Source of the DNA: a virus
Reading direction: 5' to 3' (one strand)
Length of the DNA stretch: 48,659 nt
IMG/VR virus record: IMGVR_UViG_3300013133_000009
Location: 1 to 48,659 of that record
Below are positions 30,324-38,860 of the stretch, one piece after another (positions within the stretch are counted from its first letter, which is position 1; the number at the start of each line of letters is the position of its first letter). Both the position numbers and the translations under genes were made by a program. The notes under the pieces are model-generated. The model made no database searches. It saw only the letters and a program-made list of their open reading frames with translations, and was not told the DNA's origin.

Positions 30324-32458
30324 TGAGTCAAGTAATAAAAATTAGTGGGGATACTTCTGGGGTTAGGAAATCTTTACTAGATTTGTCTAAAACAATAAAA
30401 AGAGACTTTAAAAACACTAAATTGGATATGTTCAGCCCCGAAGCCCGAAAATTTTTAAAACACGAGGCTGTTGCAGGAGCTAAAAAGCTTCAAGTCAAGA
30501 TAGATAGTGCCAACGCAGCCATTAAGAGGTATACAAAAGAGTTAGGGAAGGTTATTAAGGATTCTGAAAAGGAACTAATTTTAAAAGAAAAAATCTTTCG
30601 AGTTAGTCAAAAAATAGTCGCTTTAGAAAAAAATAGAAATTCACTTCAAGATTTGGCGGGAGGAGGAGGGAGGGGGGGTAGGGCTGGAGGTTTCCTGAAA
30701 AAAGGAGCTATGGCCGTAGCTTTAGCGGGGGGTGCCTACGCGGTAGATAAGGCTAGAGTTTCATATAACGCATTTAAAGAGGGGGCTCCTAATGAAAGTT
30801 TATTACGAGGTAGGGGAGCCTTTGATATAGCCCCCAGGGATACTCAACGATTAACCAATGCTGGTCTAAATTCAATGGATTTAACTAGGCAAAGGTTTGA
30901 GTCTATGGATGTTTTTGGATCTAAGGGATCAACCCAAGAAGACATTATCCAACGAGCTGAGTTTGAGAGGGGTAGGGGTCTTACCGGAGGAACCCTACTA
31001 AACGCTGGAGCCAACTTACGAGGAGTATTGGGTGGACAAGGAGCGGATAAGGCTGTTATGACTCTACAAGCCGCCTTGATCGCTAGTGGCATTAAAGACG
31101 AACTTGGGCCTTATTTAGAGATTAGTTCTTCAATGTTAACTGATCTTAATGAACGAGGCTTTACGTTTGACGCATCAGTTATGTCTATGTTTAACACCTT
31201 AGTTGCGACTAATAAAAACATGGAACGTAGTGGTAGGTTAATTTCTGGAGCAGACCAGGGAATAAGGGGATCGACAGGAGAAGCCAACGCATTTTTTCAA
31301 ACCGCTTTCAATAAAGCTAATATTGGAGGCGGTAGTGTGGGAGGTATTCAAGCCGCTATTCGTAGTGGGGGATTGTTTGGTATTGATTTAAATAAGACTG
31401 GTTTTGGAAATACTACCAGTGCTAAAGTTATGAAAAGTTTGGGGATTGGGTCTGGATCGACTGAGGGAGCTGTGTCTAAATCTGTAACTAGCATGTTAGA
31501 TGATATGTTCGGCTCAGATGCCGAAATTAATGACATGTTACAAGACCCAAATAAAAAATCTGCTGGACAAGAAAAAAGAATGTCTAGATTGCGATTTGTA
31601 ATGAGTAATTTTGGACTTAAAAGTGAGGGGGAAGCTCTTGAAGTTGACGAATTACTTAAGCAAGCTAGTACAGCTTCCCCCGACAAACGAAAAGAGATAG
31701 AGAAGAAAATACAGAAGATCCAAGAAGGTGAAACGGATTTAGGTAATTTAAAAATGATTAATAAAACTCTATCTGGACAGCATGAGGTTTTGGCGGCTAT
31801 AGAAAAAACCTTAGAAAAACAATTAGGAGATAAAATAGCCCCAGCAATGCTTGAGGCTAGATCCGCCATTTTACAAATAGATAAAAACTTTTTAAAACTT
31901 TTGAATTTTATGGGAGTTGAAGGGGAGGAAAGTAAGGCGAGTTTTATTTCTGGAAAAGAGGCGTTAACCGAGGATCAGATGAATACTATGGTTGGAGATG
32001 ATCCAGAAGCTAAGGCCGAATTGAGTGCTAAGTTGGCAGAAGCACAAAAAGCAGATATGGCCGAATTTTCAGACCTTAAAACAAAATTTGGGGGTTTGTC
32101 TCAACGCGATCTTCAATGGTCGCACCCAGAAGAAGCACAACGACTAGCACAGTTAAAGGTAGCAATATCAAAGAGAGCACAAACCGAAAGAAACACTGGG
32201 TTGGGAGGGGATGGTCTATCCCCAACAGCTAAAATGGTTAACTACTCTTTAGCAGAGGAGGCGGAAAATAAGAAAAATACATCTTTTGGCCAAAGCGTTT
32301 ATAACTCATTATCAGGAACTACTAATACCCAAGCAGGCCAAACTGATAAACTGTTGACTCGACTCGTTAAAGAACTAGAAAAACTTAATATGGGTACAAC
32401 ATCTGTTGTTAAAAACACTGGAAGACTTAACACCCTTCCTAGTGGTAGGGCCCAATAA
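30323..32458 (+). CDS. Tape measure protein
   Basis: 711 residues, sets tail length and enters the host membrane during injection. The N-terminal 110 residues are coiled coil (FRVSQKIVALEKNRNSLQDL). A Gly-Arg-rich linker and a hydrophobic stretch follow (FLKKGAMAVALAGGAYAVDK, about 124-143), then long helical and Gly-Ser-rich segments, ending with another coiled coil. This composition and the place between chaperones and hub fit a tape measure. The length would correspond to a tail tube of roughly 100 nm at 1.5 A per residue, a rule of thumb. No lysozyme or peptidase domain is seen. Confidence 0.78.
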   Translation: MSQVIKISGDTSGVRKSLLDLSKTIKRDFKNTKLDMFSPEARKFLKHEAVAGAKKLQVKIDSANAAIKRYTKELGKVIKDSEKELILKEKIFRVSQKIVALEKNRNSLQDLAGGGGRGGRAGGFLKKGAMAVALAGGAYAVDKARVSYNAFKEGAPNESLLRGRGAFDIAPRDTQRLTNAGLNSMDLTRQRFESMDVFGSKGSTQEDIIQRAEFERGRGLTGGTLLNAGANLRGVLGGQGADKAVMTLQAALIASGIKDELGPYLEISSSMLTDLNERGFTFDASVMSMFNTLVATNKNMERSGRLISGADQGIRGSTGEANAFFQTAFNKANIGGGSVGGIQAAIRSGGLFGIDLNKTGFGNTTSAKVMKSLGIGSGSTEGAVSKSVTSMLDDMFGSDAEINDMLQDPNKKSAGQEKRMSRLRFVMSNFGLKSEGEALEVDELLKQASTASPDKRKEIEKKIQKIQEGETDLGNLKMINKTLSGQHEVLAAIEKTLEKQLGDKIAPAMLEARSAILQIDKNFLKLLNFMGVEGEESKASFISGKEALTEDQMNTMVGDDPEAKAELSAKLAEAQKADMAEFSDLKTKFGGLSQRDLQWSHPEEAQRLAQLKVAISKRAQTERNTGLGGDGLSPTAKMVNYSLAEEAENKKNTSFGQSVYNSLSGTTNTQAGQTDKLLTRLVKELEKLNMGTTSVVKNTGRLNTLPSGRAQ

Positions 32459-32460
32459 AA

Positions 32461-34023
32461 ATGGCAAACGATATAAGGAACGTTTCAGCCCAATGCCAAG
32501 TAATCCACTTCCCTTGGGCTATTCAAAACTTTACCAACACTACCTCAGACGCAGACTTAGCTAGGGCTGATTTGGTAGACATTAGTTTGTCTATTGTGCA
32601 AGCCACTTTTTCTAAACAACTGGGAGATCCCGCAGGAGAGTTTAGCATATCCCTAGCGAATGACCAAGACTGGGTAGCCAACATCCTCCCAGGAACGTGG
32701 TTGTTAATATATTTATCTAATGATGGAGACCTCTTTATCCCCAAAAAAGAGTATTCAGCCATTACCCCTAGATTATTAGCTAATCAAAAAAACAGGTTAC
32801 GATGTATAGGATACGTGGAAAGGGTGGCTAAAAGAGGTTCTGTAAACTCGGATGGAGCTGTTCAAATTAGTTATTCTGTTACGGGTAAGGATTTTGGGTG
32901 CATTTACTCCCAAACTAATATTTGGCATAATACTATCTTATTTGAAAAAGCTTTATTAGATGCTGCTACTAATCAATTAAATGTTTCTACTACTCGAAAA
33001 GTTCATAATTTAGTTGAAACTCTGCACCGCCTCATGTTTTCTCCAGCCGACATCATTAAAACTAAAGCTGGAACTAATAAATCCCTTACTGTGGCATCCC
33101 TACAATGGATCTTACCCGCCCCCATGCTAACAGCATTAGGGTTAACATTTAGACGGGGTGTGCCGTTTTATGGAAATATAAATAATCTTTTTTCTTTTGA
33201 GCCTACATCTTGTAATTACCCCATAGAAAATCCAATGTCTGCTCTAAATGGGGTTGCCTGGGATCAATTAAAAACTTATTCTATAGAAGTGTTACACGAA
33301 CTATTTGTAGAAACTGATGATTTTGGACATCCTAAAATTATTTTCAGACCAATTCCTTGGAGGTTGAGAAATAACGCTAAAACAGATAGAGTTTTTATTA
33401 ATTCTACCAAGGGGTTGTTTAAGAATCTTCCTAGAGTAGTTTTAGATTTGGTTAATTTAATAGAATTTGATTTTGGGGCTGATAATCATTCTCGTTATAA
33501 TGTATTTTATTTAGTCCCAAATTCTACTAAACAAACTGCAGAGTCTGGGGTTCAAGCACTTCTAGATCAAGATCAAGTATCCGGCTTTCCCAGAATGAAG
33601 CAAGCATCTATAAAAAGACATGGGTTAAGATTATTCTTTCAAGAAGTCAATGCTTTGATTCACGTTGGAGTGGAAAAGGTTGACAAGGGTTTAGTGCAAG
33701 CATATAATGAAGTAATTTTAGATTATTGGGACAATGCTGAATATTATGAATCCGGCTCAGCAACTATTATAGGAGATAACCGAATTAAACTAGGGAAGGT
33801 GTTAGAACTTCCAGAAGAATCTCCCAGTAATGGAAGTAAATTATTTTATATTGAGGGTTATGAGGATACGTTTATCGTTAACCCAAATGCTGCAAATAGT
33901 TGGACTCAAGAACTTTCTTTAACTAGAGGGATTGAAAAATCAGTCTTAGATACGAAATTCTTGAATGAACCCAAAGAACCAAATAACTATGTTGGAGATT
34001 TTACTAGAACATGGCTAAACTAA
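32461..34023 (+). CDS. Baseplate hub protein (gp27/gpD-like)
   Basis: 520 residues, the trimeric hub between tube and spike. The N-terminus reads VDISLSIVQATFSKQLGDPA, then EFSISLANDQDWVANILPGT, the pattern of hub and late-control D proteins, in which strands lead into a PGTWLLIYL segment. The middle includes helical inserts. The C-terminus is beta-rich (LGKVLELPEESPSNGSKLFY). It lies directly before the spike gene, overlapping its start by 13 nt, which is the usual hub-spike arrangement. AAAA precedes the ATG without a clear ribosome site. Confidence 0.65.
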   Translation: MANDIRNVSAQCQVIHFPWAIQNFTNTTSDADLARADLVDISLSIVQATFSKQLGDPAGEFSISLANDQDWVANILPGTWLLIYLSNDGDLFIPKKEYSAITPRLLANQKNRLRCIGYVERVAKRGSVNSDGAVQISYSVTGKDFGCIYSQTNIWHNTILFEKALLDAATNQLNVSTTRKVHNLVETLHRLMFSPADIIKTKAGTNKSLTVASLQWILPAPMLTALGLTFRRGVPFYGNINNLFSFEPTSCNYPIENPMSALNGVAWDQLKTYSIEVLHELFVETDDFGHPKIIFRPIPWRLRNNAKTDRVFINSTKGLFKNLPRVVLDLVNLIEFDFGADNHSRYNVFYLVPNSTKQTAESGVQALLDQDQVSGFPRMKQASIKRHGLRLFFQEVNALIHVGVEKVDKGLVQAYNEVILDYWDNAEYYESGSATIIGDNRIKLGKVLELPEESPSNGSKLFYIEGYEDTFIVNPNAANSWTQELSLTRGIEKSVLDTKFLNEPKEPNNYVGDFTRTWLN

Positions 34024-35069
34024 GATCTGACGGTTCTCGACAATCTGCTAACGCTCCCGATTCAAGATTTTTATTAAAAAATAAGACCCAAAGGGATTTT
34101 GGAATTTATCGCTGTATGATTACGAAAGTTCACTATGTTGGAGACTCAGAAAATTTCACGTTTCAAAACCAACAAGTTACATACTCTGCTATTATACAAG
34201 GTGGGGATAAAGAGGGTCAAGAGATTGAAAATATTAAGAGTACAGATAGGTTTGGGGGTCAATATAATTATTCTGAAAGAATTTGGAGGCCGATTAATTA
34301 TAAATCTTCTGGATTATCAAATAAATCTTTTTCAGAAAATGAAGGAGATATAGTTTATGTTTCATATATTCAAGGAGATACAACTAACCCAATAATCATT
34401 GCTGGGGGAGTACAACTCCTAGATTTAGACTCTACGGGGGCTACTAGATCAATAGGGCCCATACTTAAAGAAGAGTATAATGGAGTTCTAAAACACGTTA
34501 ATAAAGATGGGGAGTTTTCTTTAATTAGAAAGGGGGGAGTTTTTCAAAGCGCAGAGGGATATTTCCTACCCCAAGACAAAGCACCCGGAACCGCCAAAGA
34601 TGTTTTTGAAGCTAAAATGTTATGGACAGAAAACTCTATGTGGTGGGGAGACCCCCAAACTTATTTAGAGTTTTTAAAAACAGAAAAAAAATCCACGTTA
34701 AGTGTTGGAAACGGAGAAATAGTTCAAACGTGGGATGCAGGAAACAACCTTCTTACTATAGTTTTTAAGTCTGGACTAACTATAACTGCAAATGGAGCAG
34801 AGGATAAGGCTCAAATCTCTTTAGCAAGTGGGGATGTGTTAGAAATTGATGGAGCTACCAATAAGATTACTTTATCTAGTGGTTTCATAGACTTAGGTCA
34901 ATTAGTTACTGACTTCAGTTTATTAGCGTTTCAATTAATATCGGCTCATAATAATCATACACACCAAGTCATTATACCTGGGGGTAGTTCTGCTGGTACT
35001 TACGCATCTTTAGTACCACCCCCACTTCCAATTACTGTGGCTTCCACAACGGTACAAGTACAGCCCTGA
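34011..35069 (+). CDS. Baseplate spike protein (gp5/gpV-like) with HxH tip
   Basis: 352 residues, the membrane-piercing spike beneath the hub. Residues about 27-140 resemble the OB-fold collar (FGIYRCMITKVHYVGDSENF, then NEGDIVYVSYIQGDTTNPII). The C-terminal half has short repeated strands of a beta-helix (GLTITANGAEDKAQISLASG, then GATNKITLSSGFIDLG). Near the end, H313-x2-H316-x-H318 (HNNHTHQV) matches the metal-binding tip of P2 gpV-type spikes. It has no lysozyme domain, unlike T4 gp5. It overlaps the hub gene. Confidence 0.78.
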   Translation: MAKLRSDGSRQSANAPDSRFLLKNKTQRDFGIYRCMITKVHYVGDSENFTFQNQQVTYSAIIQGGDKEGQEIENIKSTDRFGGQYNYSERIWRPINYKSSGLSNKSFSENEGDIVYVSYIQGDTTNPIIIAGGVQLLDLDSTGATRSIGPILKEEYNGVLKHVNKDGEFSLIRKGGVFQSAEGYFLPQDKAPGTAKDVFEAKMLWTENSMWWGDPQTYLEFLKTEKKSTLSVGNGEIVQTWDAGNNLLTIVFKSGLTITANGAEDKAQISLASGDVLEIDGATNKITLSSGFIDLGQLVTDFSLLAFQLISAHNNHTHQVIIPGGSSAGTYASLVPPPLPITVASTTVQVQP

Positions 35070-35078
35070 GGAATTAAA

Positions 35079-35504
35079 ATGAAATGCGTAAAAGAAGAGT
35101 ATGACGTAGATGCTTTTACAGTAAAGTTTGGGAAGGATGGAGTGCAGCTTAATCCTAATATTTTTAAAATAAATGGGGTAGAAGACACTCCAGAACTTAG
35201 ACTTAAATTGTTAGAAACCCACGTTTCTATTTTTAAGCTGTTTGAAAAATATAAAGAATCTAGTAGAACAACCTTTGAAGATCTTAACACAGAATTGACC
35301 ATTTTGAATTTTGAACTACAAAAGCTTTGGGGCTTTCCACTTAATTTTAATTTTCACACTTATTGGCTTCAAGTTCCTGGATGCGTGTGTCCTAAATTAG
35401 ATAATAAAGATTTATTTGGAACTCCATATAGAAATTACTCTTCAGGTTGTCCTATCCATCGTGAGACTTTTTTAAATGCCAGCCCCAACCCTAACACAAA
35501 ATGA
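35079..35504 (+). CDS. Small Cys/His-containing protein, possible zinc-binding
   Basis: 141 residues. The C-terminal third has VPGCVCPKLDN, then YSSGCPIHRE, giving Cys-x-Cys and Cys-x2-His that could bind zinc. I recall similar WxxPxCxCPxxDN...CPxH endings in small tail genes of other phages. The N-terminal part is helical (ELRLKLLETHVSIFKLFEKY). GAGGAA precedes the ATG. It overlaps the next gene by 29 nt. The role is unknown; the position suggests a baseplate or tail-assembly function. Confidence 0.6.
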   Translation: MKCVKEEYDVDAFTVKFGKDGVQLNPNIFKINGVEDTPELRLKLLETHVSIFKLFEKYKESSRTTFEDLNTELTILNFELQKLWGFPLNFNFHTYWLQVPGCVCPKLDNKDLFGTPYRNYSSGCPIHRETFLNASPNPNTK

Positions 35505-36690
35505 AATAGATCAAATCACTATAGAACTTGCTAGACAAACTAATTTAGTTGCATCTCTAACTCAAGCGGTTCCAAATAATACAGCTAGGGTAGCGGAGCT
35601 TGCAATAGTTGACGGTGGTTATAAAAAGTTTTTCGATTACTATAATACTAACATTATTGGCAAATATGATGCAGAACGAAAAGCCTTGGATGGGCAATTT
35701 ATAAACTCACCTATTGCTGAGGCTGACATTATTGGACCCGCAACCCTTAACACTACAATAAGAACTACTCCAACTGCTCCCTCAACTACCATGATTAGGG
35801 TTTCCCAATTTGATGGAACACCCCTAGTTTACACAGCATCAAATGAAACACAAGGTATTACAGATCAAATAGCTATGGAAGTAGCTTTGGTATCAGGCTT
35901 TGGATCTGGAGCAGGTTTAAGCGGTACTACTAGAACGGCTTCCATTTTTAATTCGGCTTCTACTAGTATAAACATTACAGACTCAGCATTTAATTTTAAT
36001 CCTAGTATAAATGATGTGTTTGTAATTTATTCCGGGGGTGATGCTGGGATTATTAGAATAAATAGTATAGTAGATGGGGGAGAAATAATATCACCCTATA
36101 CACAGGTTTGGGGGGTTACTGTTTTAGTAAACCCTTCGGGAACCATTGCGAGTAATGCTAGTCTAACAACTTTTGGAGGATTTAATAATACTGAAAGGAC
36201 TAGCAAAGTAGCCAGTAACTCCAACTTACAACCCATTATGATGTCTCTAATTGCGTCTTTAGAGACGGCTATCAATTTACGAATATCTCAGTTAGCAGTC
36301 CAAACTATAGCCCTAAACACCAATGAAGATCCAGATGCTGCTAGCCAGATTTCTTCTACGCTAGTAAACGTATCCACATCCTCTAGCAATCTTACAGATT
36401 ACTTAGTTACTACTCTTATTTCTGATTCTGGGCTTACAACTCTCTCTACAGAGAGGGGGGTTAGAAGTCCTCAAATCAGCGCAAGGGTGTCTCAGATAGT
36501 AAATAACTATACTAATCAAACAGAAAATTATTACGATAAGAGGTATTCTTATGCTAACAATAGGGGTAATACTGCTTCTGGGAGCCTTAGACTTCAAAAA
36601 GTAGCTGAACAAGCAGAGGCAGCAATTACGTCGTACAAATCTACCGCAGAAGATTCTGTTACATCTCTAACCAACATTTTAAACGTTTAA
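35476..36690 (+). CDS. Putative baseplate or tail structural protein
   Basis: 404 residues, not recognised. The N-terminal helix (QNEIDQITIELARQTNLVAS) is followed by a beta-rich middle, about 100-250. Two long helical segments come next (LQPIMMSLIASLETAINLRI, and the C-terminal GSLRLQKVAEQAEAAITSYK). This helix, barrel and helix layout and the position among baseplate genes suggest a hub-associated or wedge protein. It overlaps the preceding gene. The next gene has its own promoter, so this ends a sub-operon. Confidence 0.55.
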   Translation: MPAPTLTQNEIDQITIELARQTNLVASLTQAVPNNTARVAELAIVDGGYKKFFDYYNTNIIGKYDAERKALDGQFINSPIAEADIIGPATLNTTIRTTPTAPSTTMIRVSQFDGTPLVYTASNETQGITDQIAMEVALVSGFGSGAGLSGTTRTASIFNSASTSINITDSAFNFNPSINDVFVIYSGGDAGIIRINSIVDGGEIISPYTQVWGVTVLVNPSGTIASNASLTTFGGFNNTERTSKVASNSNLQPIMMSLIASLETAINLRISQLAVQTIALNTNEDPDAASQISSTLVNVSTSSSNLTDYLVTTLISDSGLTTLSTERGVRSPQISARVSQIVNNYTNQTENYYDKRYSYANNRGNTASGSLRLQKVAEQAEAAITSYKSTAEDSVTSLTNILNV

Positions 36691-36693
36691 CCT

Positions 36694-36723
36694 TTGTCAT
36701 AACCCTAAAATATGTGTTATAAT
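36694..36723 (+). promoter_or_regulatory. Promoter (TTGTCA-18-TATAAT, extended -10), baseplate wedge genes
   Basis: TTGTCA (36694-36699), an 18-bp spacer ending in TGT, then TATAAT (36718-36723). A second TATAAT at 36728-36733 lacks TGN. The expected start near 36730 leaves a leader with AGGA (36747-36750) before the TTG start at 36758. Confidence 0.7.
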
Positions 36724-36757
36724 TAACTATAATACTGTTTATTTCTAGGAACTTGTC

Positions 36758-38860
36758 TTGACTTTTAATTTGTCTGGCTTAATAAATAATGTCCAGGGTT
36801 CATTAAGTAATTTTTTCGGGGATGAGGCTAAAAAGACTAGTGAATCAAGCTTTTACCCACCCCTTCCTACTGTACAAACAACCATAAATCCAGCTAATTG
36901 GGCAACCCTTCCCTTTCCATACTCTTTTGCAGTATACAATGGAGTTACAAAATCTTTTGACGGTACTCCCTTTGGAGAGTTTCAACTTCCTCTGGCTCCT
37001 CAAAGGCTTAATCAAAGTGAAAAGTTTGCAATTAACATTACCCAAACTCAAGGAGGGACAGTTGTTGAGCATTCAGGGGCTAAGTATAAAACTTTATCTA
37101 TTTCAGGGACAACCGGATTAGCCCCCTTTAGAGGAGCTGGTGGAGTTAAAAAATCCACAGGTGAAGCTATCTTTCAACCCGATCAACTAAAATTTCAATC
37201 TGGGTATAAAGTTTTTCACTTGCTGCGGAACTATTTTAATACATACTACCAATATAAAATGGAGCATTCCAATGACCCAGAAGTTAGAGAGTATAGATTA
37301 GTTTTCAAGAACTATAAGGACGGCCAGTTTTTAATTGTAGAGCTTTCTGCCCCATTTAAGCTTCAAAGAGATGCCCAGCAACGATTCCTCTATAATTATG
37401 AAATTGAATGTGAAGTTTTAAAACAAATTGATTATGCCGAAGATACTAATGAGTTAAGCACCTTAGAACTCTTAGAAAGTAGATTAAACAGCGCTTTAGA
37501 GAAAATTGATACAGCTAGGGGAGTGTTTCTTAGGGCTCAAGATATTTTGCGTCAAGTAGAGTCTACGTATGATTCTGCTATTTTGGAACCATTAAGAAAA
37601 GTCTCCTTAGCTACCAAAGCTTTTTTGGGAGTAGTAACTACTGCTGCCGACATGGGTAATCGTATTATAAAGAAAACTATTAACGAAGTCAATGCCATAG
37701 CTATTTTGACTGGGTTAAAAGATGAACAAGATGAGTATCGTAGAAGTGGTGGGGGATCTTCTATAATTGGGAAAGCAAAACTTCCCGATGATATTCTAAC
37801 TGCGGTAAGAGTATCTGGGGCTAGTGTTATTACCGACCTTAATGAGGTACTCTTTGAAGTGTCTTCTACCACCCTTCCAGAGTCTGCACAGGATGCCTTA
37901 GCTCAAGACCAACTCGATGCCAGAAACCTCCCTAGACAGTTTTACGAAGAAACTATAACTGATCTAAGAAGGATTAAAGAAGATGTGGAAGATTCTTTTA
38001 ATTTAGGGTCGTCCTCATATGATGAATTGTTTGGTAGAACGTCTACCATAGTTGCGACTGATGATTTAATTTCTAATGATGAAATTGATATCCTTAATGC
38101 TTTTAATGATTCTATATCAGGAATAAGACTTATTATAAGCACCATGAACCTATTTAAGTCATCTTACAATGATCGCCTTCAGAACTTTGTAGATAAGTTT
38201 GATGATGAATTAGCCGTTAGATTTCAACCGGCAATGAGACAATTAATTCTCTCTGCTGGAACAACCTTAGAAGATATAGCAGCTACGTACTTAGGGGATT
38301 ATAATAGGTGGATAGAGCTAGTAGAGTTGAATAATCTAAAGCCCCCATATATAACCCAAGATATTACTTCTACTCTAGAAGCTGTTTTAAGACCCGGAGA
38401 TATAATTTTAATTCCCCAACCCCTAATTAATGGGTTTTCTGAAGTACCCGACAGTTCAAAAAACCCCTTAACTACAAACCTAACACTATTGGAAAAATCT
38501 TTAGGGGTAGATTTAAAACTTAATAAAGATTTTGATTTATCCTTAGGTAATAATGGAGATTTACAAACCATTGTAGGAATAGATAATCTTTTACAAGCAA
38601 TTCAATTAAAATTCAGGTATAATAGAGGGGAGGTTAGAAGTTCTTCCCGAATAGGGGTAGGCTTAAACATAGGATCAAAAACTAAAGATGTGTTTGAATT
38701 AAAAGATTCTATAATTCAAACTGCTTTGCAAGACCCCAGAATAGCAAAAATAACAGATTTGGCTATATTTAAAGAGGGGCCTGCAACTACAATTGGTTTC
38801 AATTTAAATGTTAAAAACATAGACTTACCAATTCCCCAAGAGATAAAATTGAATGGCTAA
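36758..38860 (+). CDS. Fused baseplate protein: LysM-like domain and gp25-like wedge domain
   Basis: 700 residues, TTG start with AGGA 7 nt upstream. The N-terminal 220 residues are beta-rich (FGEFQLPLAPQRLNQSEKFA). A helical spacer follows. About 498-555 resembles LysM (SAGTTLEDIAATYLGDYNRW, then LRPGDIILIPQ). The last 120 residues match the gp25/gpW-like wedge (KDFDLSLGNNGDLQTIVGID, then NLLQAIQLKFRYNRGEVRSS). In many phages these parts are separate proteins. The LysM part may contact peptidoglycan or serve as a baseplate joint. It overlaps the next gene by 8 nt. Confidence 0.75.
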   Translation: MTFNLSGLINNVQGSLSNFFGDEAKKTSESSFYPPLPTVQTTINPANWATLPFPYSFAVYNGVTKSFDGTPFGEFQLPLAPQRLNQSEKFAINITQTQGGTVVEHSGAKYKTLSISGTTGLAPFRGAGGVKKSTGEAIFQPDQLKFQSGYKVFHLLRNYFNTYYQYKMEHSNDPEVREYRLVFKNYKDGQFLIVELSAPFKLQRDAQQRFLYNYEIECEVLKQIDYAEDTNELSTLELLESRLNSALEKIDTARGVFLRAQDILRQVESTYDSAILEPLRKVSLATKAFLGVVTTAADMGNRIIKKTINEVNAIAILTGLKDEQDEYRRSGGGSSIIGKAKLPDDILTAVRVSGASVITDLNEVLFEVSSTTLPESAQDALAQDQLDARNLPRQFYEETITDLRRIKEDVEDSFNLGSSSYDELFGRTSTIVATDDLISNDEIDILNAFNDSISGIRLIISTMNLFKSSYNDRLQNFVDKFDDELAVRFQPAMRQLILSAGTTLEDIAATYLGDYNRWIELVELNNLKPPYITQDITSTLEAVLRPGDIILIPQPLINGFSEVPDSSKNPLTTNLTLLEKSLGVDLKLNKDFDLSLGNNGDLQTIVGIDNLLQAIQLKFRYNRGEVRSSSRIGVGLNIGSKTKDVFELKDSIIQTALQDPRIAKITDLAIFKEGPATTIGFNLNVKNIDLPIPQEIKLNG

